Assembly (NCBI RefSeq): GCF_024710845.1
Contig: NZ_JANJTZ010000056.1
Location: 243,635-307,634, forward strand
Reading direction: 5' to 3'
DNA: 64,000 nt
DNA from: Mesorhizobium sp.
GTDB lineage: Bacteria; Pseudomonadota; Alphaproteobacteria; Rhizobiales; Rhizobiaceae
Every line of letters begins with the position of its first letter. Within the stretch, counting starts at the first letter, position 1. A program made the translations under genes and the position numbers. The notes below the pieces were generated by a model. It had not been told where the DNA came from and searched no databases. It saw nothing but the letters and a program-made list of their open reading frames with translations. This document shows, piece by piece, positions 27,028-35,773 of this stretch.

Positions 27028-28008
27028 TCAATTCCTTCGCGATCCCGCACCCTTCGGGCCGGCTGGATTCGCAGTTATGGTTGGGGTTCGAGCGGGGATG
27101 TCGCCGACGAATACCGCTTGGGCCACATCCTCGCCGCCGAGCGCCGCCGTCATGGCGCGCGCGGCCGCGCGAACCTCGGTCGCCACCAGCGCGACGTGTT
27201 CTGGAGCTTCGAGCGCGATCGGCTTGACCATCGACACGCCGATCGCGCCGATCGCTTCGCCGTCGCGTCCGATGACGGGCGACGCGACGCAGTAGAGGAC
27301 TCCGTTATACTCGCCATCGTCATAGGCGATCCCGTCCCGGCGCACCGCTTCGATCGTCCGCTCCAAGGCCGCGCGATCGGTGATCGTGGTAGCCGTGTGG
27401 CGTTCGAAACGCATGGCCGCAACAAGCGCCTCGCGCCGCGCCACCGGCTGGAATGCGAGCAGGGCCTTGCCGAGCGCCGTGCAATGAAGCGGCTCGAAGA
27501 CGCCCACCCGGTTTTGCACGACGATCGTGCCGCGCGAACCGATGTAGTCGAGCAGCAGCGCGCGGTCCTTGGTCAGCACGCCGAAATGACCGCTCTCGTT
27601 GGTACGGGTCACGAGTTGCTCGAGATAGGGTCGTGCCGTCGCAACGAGGTTGACGTCCTGCCCGATCGTCGCGGCCCACTGCAGCAGGCGGCCGCCGACC
27701 GTATAGTTCTTGCGAAGCGGATCCTTGGCGACAAGGCTGTTGCGCTCAAGGGTCTGCAGCAGGCGGAACGCGGATGCTCGATCCATGTCGAGGTCGCGCG
27801 CGATGTCGGCAAGCCGGAGCGGCTCGGCAGATTGCACGACCATGTCGAGGATCTGCAGGCCGCGCTGCAAGGACTGCACAGTGCCGGCGGAAGACCCCCC
27901 GTCCGGCTGGGCAGCTTTCCCGTCAATCTGGCCGAGTTCTTCCTGCATCGCTTTCGCTCCGGTTTTCACCGGCGACATTCGCTCATAGTCGTGCTCCCAC
28001 CGCAACAT
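27028..28008 (-). CDS. IclR family transcriptional regulator
   Basis: This 326-residue protein has a winged helix-turn-helix at about residues 43-105 ([50 protein letters not shown]) and the IclR effector domain to about residue 295. A 30-residue polar tail follows. The start is uncertain: the ATG at 28008 directly follows the upstream stop, and MSPVKTG at 27978 is an alternative. It sits inside the operon, 11 bases upstream of the ATPase gene, and probably regulates the transporter and the divergent catabolic operon through the palindromes at 34218-34267. Confidence 0.92.
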   Translation of the reverse strand: MLRWEHDYERMSPVKTGAKAMQEELGQIDGKAAQPDGGSSAGTVQSLQRGLQILDMVVQSAEPLRLADIARDLDMDRASAFRLLQTLERNSLVAKDPLRKNYTVGGRLLQWAATIGQDVNLVATARPYLEQLVTRTNESGHFGVLTKDRALLLDYIGSRGTIVVQNRVGVFEPLHCTALGKALLAFQPVARREALVAAMRFERHTATTITDRAALERTIEAVRRDGIAYDDGEYNGVLYCVASPVIGRDGEAIGAIGVSMVKPIALEAPEHVALVATEVRAAARAMTAALGGEDVAQAVFVGDIPARTPTITANPAGPKGAGSRRN

Positions 28009-28011
28009 CTT

Positions 28012-29907
28012 CTAGAGGTCCTGCCGGCGGTAGGTTTGCTGAACGTCTTCAACCCAGTTGCCTACGTTCCACTTCCCATAGGCGCCGAGTCCTGCGCGGG
28101 GATCGCTGCCAAAATAGACGGGCACATGAATGAAGGAGAGGCCGTCATAGTCGAAAGCCTCGGCCAGCGCCGCGCGCAGGGATTCGCCCGTGTCGCCCCC
28201 GCTCAGCGCCCGGATGCGCCGCACCGCTCCTGCGAGCGCGACATAATCGATCTCCACCCCGTCGCTGGTGGCGAACTCAACGCCGTATTGCTCTAGCTGC
28301 AGCGACGAGATCGCCGCCATCCGCCGGTTGTCGAGCATGACGATGGTCCCGCGCACGCCGTGCTCGATTCCGTCGATCAGGATCTGCGGGTTCATCATGA
28401 ACGATCCGTCGCCGGTGATCGCAACCACGCGCCGCGGCCGATCGGCGATGCCCGATGCCACCATGGCGCTCACCCCGAAGCCCATGTAGGAGGCTCCGGT
28501 CTCGGTGATGGTCTGCATCGGTTCGTCATCCCGGGCGAGTTGGAAGCCGTTCGCCTGGACGTCGCCCGCGTCGAAGAGGCAGGTCGCACCGGCGTCCCGC
28601 GCCATGCCCAGAATCACATCCAGCGCAGCAGGCTGGACCAGCACCGGCCGGCGCCACACCGTGTCGTGAAGCGGCGGGCAGCTGGTCGCCTCGGCACGAA
28701 TATCGCGCCAGCGCGCCTTGTTCTTCGCATTCACTTCATGCCACTCGGCCGCCTCGGGCGGGCGCCGCCGCGACAGGGCGTCGGCCAGCTTCGCCGCAAC
28801 CTTGCCGATGTCGCCGGGCAGCATGACCGTCCGGTTGTAATGCGCCGCGTCGGCAAGATCGCCATTGATGTTGATGACCGCCTCGACCGACGGATACCCA
28901 ATGCCCGAGCAGTCGGCCTGGCACACCGAGCGCGTTCCGACGGCGATCAGAAGATCGGCGTTTTCCATCGCCGCGTTCCCGGAAAAAGAGCCCTTGCTGC
29001 CCCCGACATGCATGTTGCGCGCGTCGTCGTCGCGCAACACCCCGAGCGACCCCGGCGACAGGACGACAACGCCATCGACGGCGTCGGCAAGCGCCCGTAT
29101 CTCCGCCGCGAAACGCCGCGTCCCGCCGCCGGCCTTGATCACGATACGGCGGTGGCGATGGACAAGGTCGATCGCCGCGGCAAGCGCTGCGTCGTCGGCG
29201 ACCACTGTCGCCGGCGGCGCGAACGGCTCGGGCAGGCTGGTGAGCCGCAGACCGCGGATCGTCTGCGGCTGCACGTTGATCGGCAGGAGCAGATAGAACG
29301 GCCCGGCGAAATGGGGATGGTTCACCCTGATCGAGCCGCGGCGCAGCGCGGCGCGCAGCGCCTCCGGCGTGTGCAGCACGTAGCTCTCGCCCATGATCGC
29401 GGTCAGCTGCCCGTAGAGCCCCTGCTGGTGCTTGGGGATCTGTTGCATGTTGAAGCCTTCGTCATGGGTCGTCTCGTCCCCATAGATGTGCCAGACGCCG
29501 ACACCGTTCGACGCGGCGGCAAGCGATCCGGCCATGGCCTGCAGCGCGCCCGGGCCGATGGAGGTCACCACAGCGACCTGTTCGCCATACTGCCAGCGCA
29601 GCGCGGTTGCCGCGTGCGCCATCGCTACCTCGTTGCGAAACGCATGGACGGACAGCGCCCCCGCGCCGGCATAGATACGCAGGACTTCCGCGATGTCGGT
29701 AGAGCCGTGACCGAAGACGGAAAGGAACTTGCGCACACCCTGCTTCAGCAGCCCGAGGACCAATGCCTCGGACACGGTGCAGTCGATCGCTTCCGGGATG
29801 AGTCCCGAGGCAATTGCCCCGTCGACCCCGCCCGCCCCGGCCACCGCGCGGGCACGCTCGATGATCGCGGCGCCGCCGGGGGAAGCCTGGTACATGGTCT
29901 CGGCCAT
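28012..29907 (-). CDS. Thiamine-diphosphate enzyme, IolD/acetolactate synthase family
   Basis: This 631-residue enzyme has the three domains of the ThDP decarboxylase superfamily. The catalytic Glu is E93 in FRNEVAMAHAATAL. The central domain runs about 225-370. The ThDP-Mg site is in the third domain: ITGDGSFMMNPQILIDGIEHG, then the DNRRM stretch. The end, YGKWNVGNWVEDVQQTYR, resembles IolD, which opens the ring of a trihydroxycyclohexane-dione in myo-inositol breakdown. No other iol genes are present, so it more likely cleaves another diketone or 2-keto acid. The start ATG at 29907 follows the oxidoreductase stop by 4 bases. Confidence 0.82.
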   Translation of the reverse strand: MAETMYQASPGGAAIIERARAVAGAGGVDGAIASGLIPEAIDCTVSEALVLGLLKQGVRKFLSVFGHGSTDIAEVLRIYAGAGALSVHAFRNEVAMAHAATALRWQYGEQVAVVTSIGPGALQAMAGSLAAASNGVGVWHIYGDETTHDEGFNMQQIPKHQQGLYGQLTAIMGESYVLHTPEALRAALRRGSIRVNHPHFAGPFYLLLPINVQPQTIRGLRLTSLPEPFAPPATVVADDAALAAAIDLVHRHRRIVIKAGGGTRRFAAEIRALADAVDGVVVLSPGSLGVLRDDDARNMHVGGSKGSFSGNAAMENADLLIAVGTRSVCQADCSGIGYPSVEAVININGDLADAAHYNRTVMLPGDIGKVAAKLADALSRRRPPEAAEWHEVNAKNKARWRDIRAEATSCPPLHDTVWRRPVLVQPAALDVILGMARDAGATCLFDAGDVQANGFQLARDDEPMQTITETGASYMGFGVSAMVASGIADRPRRVVAITGDGSFMMNPQILIDGIEHGVRGTIVMLDNRRMAAISSLQLEQYGVEFATSDGVEIDYVALAGAVRRIRALSGGDTGESLRAALAEAFDYDGLSFIHVPVYFGSDPRAGLGAYGKWNVGNWVEDVQQTYRRQDL

Positions 29908-29911
29908 GTCC

Positions 29912-30991
29912 TCAGCGCTCCAGGTCGCCGTGGGTGACGAGCCGCCCGTCGCGCGACGAGCGGTCGAACATGTGGAAAAGCTCGATGACCCGGCGGCCCT
30001 CGGGGCCGGTGAGGATCTGCTGCGGCTTCCGACCCTTGAGTACGTCAATGAAATGCAGGGTCGACAGGCGGAAACTCTCGCCCCAGTCGTCCTCGATGTT
30101 GTGCCAGGCACGCACCTCACCGTCGCGATACAGCGTCAGCGCGGGCTCGTCGAGCAGGCGGTCGGAGCAGCGGTGGACGGTGATCAGGCCGTTCTCGCCC
30201 TGAATCTCGAACTTCTCGTGGCTCGCATAGTAGTCGGTGCGCACCTTCATCTGGAGCGCGAGGCTGACGTCCCACATTGCGTGGATCGGCGGCTCCTTGT
30301 GCCGCCAGACCAGTGTCGCCGGCGCGTCGAGCAGCGGGCCCGCCGGAATGCGGGTCTCCTCGATCTGGGCGTAGCAGTCGCGCACGTCGCCGAACATCCA
30401 CAGCGCGACGGCCATCATGTGGTGGCCGTGGTCGAACACCAGCGGCCCGCCCTGCTTCTTCTCGCCGAGCGCATAGCGCCAGGCATTGGCCTCCGGCGCG
30501 ACGTGCCAGGCGCTTGAGCGATCGCCGATCACCACCTTCATACGAAAGTGCTTCGGCGCGCCGATCGCGCCCGAGAGCATCAGCTCACGCGCCTTCACCA
30601 GCGGAGGATAGAAGACGAAGTTCTCGAATACCTTCAGTCGCTTCCCGGTACGCTCCGATGCGGCGATCATCGCGTCGCATTCCGCGGTGGTCATCGCCAT
30701 CGGCTTCTGCACACTGACGTGAGCACCGGCTTCCATGGCTGCCACCGCCATTTGCTCGTGCAGGGGGTGCGGCGACAGGATGTCGACGAGGTCGAGATCG
30801 AGGTCGAGGAGATCCTCGTAGCTGGTGACGCCGCGCGCGCCGGGAAACAGCGCCTGGCGGTGGGCAATGGACTCTGGACGGATATCGCACAACCCGACGA
30901 CTTCGACATCGTCGTTGCCGATATAGCCGAGGCCGTTGAGATCGAAGATGCGGCCGAGGCCGGCAATGCCTACGCGTAGCGGTCTGCTCAT
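29912..30991 (-). CDS. Gfo/Idh/MocA family oxidoreductase
   Basis: This 359-residue NAD(P)-dependent dehydrogenase has a Rossmann N-terminus (RVGIAGLGRIFDLNGLGYI) and the family motif VQKPMAMTTAECDAMI near residue 95, where the Lys of QKP takes part in catalysis. The C-terminal alpha/beta domain includes a DHGHHMMAVALWMFG stretch with the usual active-site His. Such enzymes oxidise sugar, inositol or sugar-acid hydroxyls. It follows the permease genes by 35 bases and is directly followed by the ThDP enzyme, so oxidation to a ketone before ThDP-dependent C-C cleavage is plausible. Confidence 0.92.
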   Translation of the reverse strand: MSRPLRVGIAGLGRIFDLNGLGYIGNDDVEVVGLCDIRPESIAHRQALFPGARGVTSYEDLLDLDLDLVDILSPHPLHEQMAVAAMEAGAHVSVQKPMAMTTAECDAMIAASERTGKRLKVFENFVFYPPLVKARELMLSGAIGAPKHFRMKVVIGDRSSAWHVAPEANAWRYALGEKKQGGPLVFDHGHHMMAVALWMFGDVRDCYAQIEETRIPAGPLLDAPATLVWRHKEPPIHAMWDVSLALQMKVRTDYYASHEKFEIQGENGLITVHRCSDRLLDEPALTLYRDGEVRAWHNIEDDWGESFRLSTLHFIDVLKGRKPQQILTGPEGRRVIELFHMFDRSSRDGRLVTHGDLER

Positions 30992-31026
30992 GGACGTGGT
31001 GATCCGTATTGCTCTTGGATTTCGGA

Positions 31027-31872
31027 TTATTTGACCGCGCCCATGGTCAGGCCCCTGACCATGTACCGGCCCGCAAAATAGAAGAAGATGAACAGCGGGA
31101 TCATCGACATGAAGGATGCCGCCGCCATCTCGTTGTAGAAGGTCTGGTGATCGGAGTTGTAGCCGGCGATCGCGATCGGCAGCGTGTCGGACGAGCCGCG
31201 CGACAGGATCGAAGCGAACATGAACTCTACATAGCTCGCCAGGAAGACGAAGCAGGCCGCGACCGCCACGCCCGGAGCGGCAAGCGGCAGGATGATGTAG
31301 CGCAGCACCTGCAGCACACTAGCGCCGTCGATGAGGGCGGCCTCCTCGAGTTCGACCGGGATACCATCGATGAAGCCCTTCAGCAGCCAGATCGCCAGTG
31401 GCAGCGACAGCATGATGTGGACCAGCGACAGGCCGATATGCGTGTCGGCTAGGCCGTAGGTGTTGATCATCAGGTAGATCGGCACGGCGAGCGACACGGC
31501 CGGCGTCATGCGGATGACCAGCAGTGCGTTGAACAGCACGTTCAGCGTCGTCGAGCGGCCGCGCGAGAAGACGTAGGCCGCGCCGAAACCGAGCACCGTG
31601 CAGCCGACCACGGTAAGACCGGCGACGACGAAGGAGTTGAAGATGTTCGGCAGGATCGAATAGTTCGCCGAGACGCCCTTTGCGCCGCTGCCGAACAAGG
31701 CCGAGGCGTAGGAATCGAGCGTCAGCACATCCGGGAAGCTGAAACGGCGCGGGATGTGGCCCGGCGTCGTCAGCGAGACGAGGAAATACCAGGCGAACGG
31801 GAACAGCGTCCACAGCGCCGCGAGCGCGGCGAGGAAGAGGAGGCTGGCGCGGTATGTGAAGGAGCGGTTCAT
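31027..31872 (-). CDS. Sugar ABC transporter permease (UgpE/MalG type)
   Basis: This is a 281-residue permease with six membrane segments and the EAA loop IPVELEEAALIDGASVLQVLRYIILPLAAPG near residues 190-220, where it contacts the ATPase. The C-terminus GLTMGAVK is typical of the MalG branch. The ATG at 31872 overlaps the stop of the first permease by 4 bases. A longer frame upstream is only out-of-frame reading of that permease gene. Confidence 0.93.
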   Translation of the reverse strand: MNRSFTYRASLLFLAALAALWTLFPFAWYFLVSLTTPGHIPRRFSFPDVLTLDSYASALFGSGAKGVSANYSILPNIFNSFVVAGLTVVGCTVLGFGAAYVFSRGRSTTLNVLFNALLVIRMTPAVSLAVPIYLMINTYGLADTHIGLSLVHIMLSLPLAIWLLKGFIDGIPVELEEAALIDGASVLQVLRYIILPLAAPGVAVAACFVFLASYVEFMFASILSRGSSDTLPIAIAGYNSDHQTFYNEMAAASFMSMIPLFIFFYFAGRYMVRGLTMGAVK

Positions 31873-32768
31873 TGGGCCTGTCTCCTCCGGAACGCCAGGA
31901 ACAGGATCATCACGGTGAGCGGGAAGATCATCGTGATCACGGCGAGCGCGCTCGCCTTGCCGAAGTCGAGGTTCTGGAAGGCGGTCTTGTAGGTGGCGAG
32001 GTTGAGCGTCGTCGACGAGGTACCAGGCCCGCCGTTGGTCATGATCCACAGGTAGTCGAAGGCCCTGTAGGTATCGAGCGTCTTGATAGTCAGGGCGATG
32101 ACGATAACCGGTTTCAGGAGCGGGAAGGTGACGTGCCGGAACACCTGCCAGGCGTTGGCGCCGTCGACGCGGGCGGCCTCGATCGGCTCCTGCGGCAGCG
32201 ACTGCAACGCGGCGAGCAGGATCAGGTAGATGAATGGCGTCCAGCCCCAGATGTCGGTGACCATGACGAGGAAGAAGGCGGCGTCGGAGACCATCCACGG
32301 ATAGGCCTGAAAGCCGAGCGCGATCAGGATGTGGTTCACCCAGCCATAGTGCTCGGTATAGGCGAAGGCCCACATGACGCCTGCGGCGGCAGGGATGAAG
32401 ATCATTGGCGCGATGGCAATGTGACGGAAAACGCGGCCGAAGCGTTCGGAGAAGGCGTCGGCGAGGGAGACCGTCAGGAGCGCCATGCCGAGGCCGAGGC
32501 CGAAGGACACACCGACGCAGATCGCCGTATAGAGCAGCGTACGGCCGAGCGTGCGCCAGGTCTCGGCGCTCGAGAGAAGTTCGGTATAGTTGCCGAGCCC
32601 TATCCAGTCGTCGATGCCATAGGCGATCTGGAAATCGCGCAGGCTCAACGAGACGACCTTGTAGATCGGATAGGCGTAGAAAACGGCAATGTAGAGGAAG
32701 GGGAGCGCCAGAAGCGCTCCCAGGAGGTATTGGCCGAGCCTGTCTGTGCGGGCTGCGGGGCTTGCCAT
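31869..32768 (-). CDS. Sugar ABC transporter permease (UgpA/MalF type)
   Basis: This is a 299-residue permease with a short basic N-terminus, six membrane segments and the EAA loop LPQEPIEAARVDGANAWQVFRHVTFPLLKP near residues 195-225. It pairs with the MalG-type permease encoded immediately downstream. The ATG at 32768 lies 5 bases after the binding-protein stop. It belongs to the CUT1 group, which takes up oligosaccharides, polyols and glycerol-3-phosphate derivatives. Confidence 0.93.
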   Translation of the reverse strand: MASPAARTDRLGQYLLGALLALPFLYIAVFYAYPIYKVVSLSLRDFQIAYGIDDWIGLGNYTELLSSAETWRTLGRTLLYTAICVGVSFGLGLGMALLTVSLADAFSERFGRVFRHIAIAPMIFIPAAAGVMWAFAYTEHYGWVNHILIALGFQAYPWMVSDAAFFLVMVTDIWGWTPFIYLILLAALQSLPQEPIEAARVDGANAWQVFRHVTFPLLKPVIVIALTIKTLDTYRAFDYLWIMTNGGPGTSSTTLNLATYKTAFQNLDFGKASALAVITMIFPLTVMILFLAFRRRQAQ

Positions 32769-32773
32769 GTGGC

Positions 32774-34159
32774 TCACTTGATATATCCGGCCGCGGTGAG
32801 GGTCTTTTCGATCTCGGCGACGTAGCCGTCGACGAATTGCTCCGGCGTGATCTTGTTGGCGATCACCTCGGTGTAGAGCTCGACGCCCTTGGTACGAGGC
32901 TGCTGCGACATCTCCGGAACCTGCGTCGTGATCTTGGCCTCGACGAAGGCGTCGTAGAGCGCACGCGGGTTGATGCCACCTGGCTCTACGGCCGTCCGGT
33001 AGGCGAGGTCCTTGATTGGGGGCAACTGGCCGGCAGCCATCTCGATCTGCGGATGCTCGTTGAGAATCCACTTGATGTATTCCCAGGCCGCATCGGGGTT
33101 CTTGGAATCCTTCGGGATGCCCATCATCCACCAGGAGCTGTAACCGCCCTTCGGTTCGCCGGCGAAGGAGGGGAAGCGGAAGGCGCCAACCGGGCCGACC
33201 TGCTTGATGTTCTCCGGCTTCTGCATGAAGCTCCAGTAGTCGGACAACCAGCCATAGGCCATCGCCGACGAACCGGAGAGGAAGAAGTCGGAGACCTGGC
33301 CGGTCTGGAAGTTGGCCGAGTCCGGGTTGACAATCTTGTCCTTGTGGATCGATCCCTGCATGAAGTTCAGGACGTCGATCGCCGCCTGGCGGCCCTCGGG
33401 CGTCTTCATGGTCGGCTTGTAGTCGGCGCCGAGCAGGTCGAAGCCTGCATCGCTGTAGTAGCCGAGGAAGGCCGCGTAACCCTGGCCGCCGCCCCAGTTC
33501 GTCGTCAGGCCATAGAGATTCTTGTCGGGGCGAGTGAAGAACGCCGCGATGTCCTTGACCTGCTGGATGGTGGTCGGCGGGGCGAGATCGTAGCCGTACT
33601 TGGCCTTGAATGCCGCCTGCTCTTCCGCGTTCTCGAACAGGTCCTTGCGGTAGTAGCCGATCTGCGCATTGGCGTGGAACGGCATGAAATAGTGCTGGCC
33701 ATCGGTGTTCTTGACGCCCTTCTGCGCCGGGAACACCCAGTCCTCGAACTTGTCGACGCTGCCCCACACGCCCTCGATGCGCTCCGTCATCGGCGTGAGG
33801 AAGCGAAAGAAGCTGCCGAACGAGGTCGCGTGCTGGGTGACGATGTCGTAGGTGCCGGTGTTCTGCGACACGGCTAGCAGCTGCTTCGAAGGAATGTCGC
33901 TGCCGGGGATCATGTCATACTGGACCTTGATGCCCGTCATCTCCTCGAAGTTCTTGGTCAGTTCGACGGCCGGGGCGAAGCTCGCCCAGCCCTTCTGGGT
34001 GGGAACGTTGATGGTGGCACCCGCATAGGGCTTGCCCGCCTTCAGCGGCGGAAACGTGCCCTCGATAAATTCCTCGGCCCAGCCGGTCGCCGGCGCGATC
34101 ATCGAAAGGCCGAGAACGGCGGCCGCGGCCGTTCTCGCCAACAGCGTCTTGTAGGACAT
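32774..34159 (-). CDS. Extracellular solute-binding protein (CUT1 sugar type)
   Basis: This 461-residue periplasmic protein has a Sec signal of about 28 residues ending TGWAEE. The mature part is a type II binding fold of family 1: FEEMTGIKVQYDMIPGSD, then YDIVTQHATSFGSFFRFL, and GIPKDSKNPDAAWEYIKWILNEHPQ near the C-terminus. The ATG at 34159 follows GGAGGAGAAGAGGA, a very strong ribosome site, as expected for an abundant binding protein. It is the first gene of the minus-strand operon and is divergent from the aldehyde dehydrogenase operon. The ligand is probably a sugar, polyol or glycerol derivative. Confidence 0.92.
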   Translation of the reverse strand: MSYKTLLARTAAAAVLGLSMIAPATGWAEEFIEGTFPPLKAGKPYAGATINVPTQKGWASFAPAVELTKNFEEMTGIKVQYDMIPGSDIPSKQLLAVSQNTGTYDIVTQHATSFGSFFRFLTPMTERIEGVWGSVDKFEDWVFPAQKGVKNTDGQHYFMPFHANAQIGYYRKDLFENAEEQAAFKAKYGYDLAPPTTIQQVKDIAAFFTRPDKNLYGLTTNWGGGQGYAAFLGYYSDAGFDLLGADYKPTMKTPEGRQAAIDVLNFMQGSIHKDKIVNPDSANFQTGQVSDFFLSGSSAMAYGWLSDYWSFMQKPENIKQVGPVGAFRFPSFAGEPKGGYSSWWMMGIPKDSKNPDAAWEYIKWILNEHPQIEMAAGQLPPIKDLAYRTAVEPGGINPRALYDAFVEAKITTQVPEMSQQPRTKGVELYTEVIANKITPEQFVDGYVAEIEKTLTAAGYIK

Positions 34160-34217
34160 TCCTCTTCTCCTCCCGGGGTTTCGGTCCATGTGACGACGCC
34201 CCCGTGCATCGTCCAAT

Positions 34218-34267
34218 TTGTTTTACTGCAAACAACAGACGTTGCGCTCAGTGAAATTACTGGTAAT
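34218..34267. promoter_or_regulatory. Divergent promoter region with two palindromes
   Basis: TTGTTTTACTGCAAACAA (34218-34235) is an inverted repeat of 6-base arms around 6 bases. ATTACTGGTAAT (34256-34267) is a second, 5-base-arm palindrome. Both lie between the binding protein and aldehyde dehydrogenase genes. The operon-encoded IclR regulator is the likely ligand; this is inferred from position. Confidence 0.5.
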
Positions 34268-34324
34268 GTGAGGCTCGATCACTGTCAAGGCGTCGTTTGC
34301 CTGCACCCACCCACGAAGAGATCG

Positions 34325-35773
34325 ATGACCGACCATATGCTTCTCATTGCCGGCCACCGCCGGCCCTCCCGCGACGGCGCGACGCTGCCTGTGGTCAGTC
34401 CGGCCACCGAACATCGCGTGGGCAGCATCGCGGCGGCGACGCGGGCGGACCTCGACGACGCGCTGCGGGCGGCCGAGGCCGGACTCGCCGCGTGGCGCGC
34501 GGTGCCCGCATGGGAGCGCGCTCGCATCCTGCGCAGGACGGCCGACATCGTCCGCGAGCGGGCGCATGCGATCGCGGAGTGCATCACGCTCGAGACGGGA
34601 AAGCCGTTGGCCGAGGGGCTCGGCGAGACGCTGGCCGCCGCCGACCAGTTCGAATGGTACGCCGAGGAGGCGAAGCGCATCTACGGACAGGTGATGCCCG
34701 GCCGGGCGGCCGGCCAGAGGCTCTCCGTTCTCTACGAGCCGGTCGGCGTCTGCGTCGCCCTCACCGCCTGGAACTTCCCGGCGCTGCTTCCGGCGCGCAA
34801 GCTCGCCGCGGCCCTGGCCGCCGGGTGCTCGGTTATTCTCAAGCCCGCCGGCGAAGCGCCCGGCGCGGCCTTTGCCCTTGCCGATGCATGTCTCGCCGCT
34901 GGCGTGCCCTCCGAGGCGCTGTCGGTCGTCACCGGCGACCCGGGCTTCGTCTCGGAGACGCTGGTCACCGCCCCGCTGGTGCGCAAGGTCAGCCTGACGG
35001 GCTCCGTGCGGGTCGGTCGGATCATCCTTCATCTGGCGGCTGAAGGCATCAAGCGCGTGACCATGGAACTGGGCGGCCACGCTCCGGTAATCGTCCATGA
35101 AGACGCCGATCCCGTGTCGGCGGCCGAGGCTCTGGCGGCGGCGAAGTTCCGCAACTGCGGCCAGGTGTGCATCTCGCCCAGCCGCTTCTTCGTCCATCGT
35201 TCGATCGAACCTGCATTCGCCGAAGCTTTCGCGCGGGTGGCGCGTTCGGCCGTGGTAGGCGACGGCGCCGAGGCAGGCGTCACCATGGGTCCCCTGATCT
35301 CCCGCCGCTCGCTCGACCGCACGCTCGAACTCATCGACGACGCGGTCGCGCGCGGCGCCACGATCCTCGCGGGCGGAAGGCGGCCTCCGCATCTGAACGC
35401 CGGCCATTTCCTCGAGCCGACCGTCCTGCGCGACGTCGCGCCGGAAAGCCGCATCATGATCGAGGAACCTTTCGCGCCGGTGGCGCCCATCGTCGCGTTC
35501 GACGATCCAGCCGACGCCGTCGCACGCGCGAACGCCCTCCCCTTTGGCCTCGCCGGCTATGTCTTCACCAACGATCTGCAGCGCGCCCACGAGACGGTCG
35601 ACGCCTTGGAGGTGGGAATGGTGGGCGTGAACGAAGTCCTGCTCGCGACCGCGGAAGGACCGTTCGGCGGCGTCAAGGAAAGCGGGTATGGGCGCGAGGG
35701 CGGCGCCCTGGGGATCCAGGATTATTTGTCGCCCAAATACGTGAAGCAGAAATTCGCCGGAGCAAGTCGATGA
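34325..35773 (+). CDS. NAD(P)-dependent aldehyde dehydrogenase
   Basis: This 482-residue enzyme oxidises an aldehyde to an acid. The catalytic set is present: N150 in AWNFP, K173 in ILKPAGE, E248 in MELGGHAP and the nucleophile C282 in NCGQVCISP. It resembles succinate- and 2-ketoglutarate-semialdehyde dehydrogenases. The start ATG at 34325 follows GAAGAGA; the frame extends upstream only through the promoter. It is the first gene of a five-gene operon, overlapping the dehydratase by 4 bases. It may oxidise an aldehyde released by the later enzymes. Confidence 0.93.
   Translation: MTDHMLLIAGHRRPSRDGATLPVVSPATEHRVGSIAAATRADLDDALRAAEAGLAAWRAVPAWERARILRRTADIVRERAHAIAECITLETGKPLAEGLGETLAAADQFEWYAEEAKRIYGQVMPGRAAGQRLSVLYEPVGVCVALTAWNFPALLPARKLAAALAAGCSVILKPAGEAPGAAFALADACLAAGVPSEALSVVTGDPGFVSETLVTAPLVRKVSLTGSVRVGRIILHLAAEGIKRVTMELGGHAPVIVHEDADPVSAAEALAAAKFRNCGQVCISPSRFFVHRSIEPAFAEAFARVARSAVVGDGAEAGVTMGPLISRRSLDRTLELIDDAVARGATILAGGRRPPHLNAGHFLEPTVLRDVAPESRIMIEEPFAPVAPIVAFDDPADAVARANALPFGLAGYVFTNDLQRAHETVDALEVGMVGVNEVLLATAEGPFGGVKESGYGREGGALGIQDYLSPKYVKQKFAGASR

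Noticed and set aside
35167..35769. Upstream extension of the dehydratase frame.
   Set aside because: It lies wholly within the aldehyde dehydrogenase gene and gives an Arg-rich product; the ATG at 35770 gives the normal N-terminus and an ATGA overlap.
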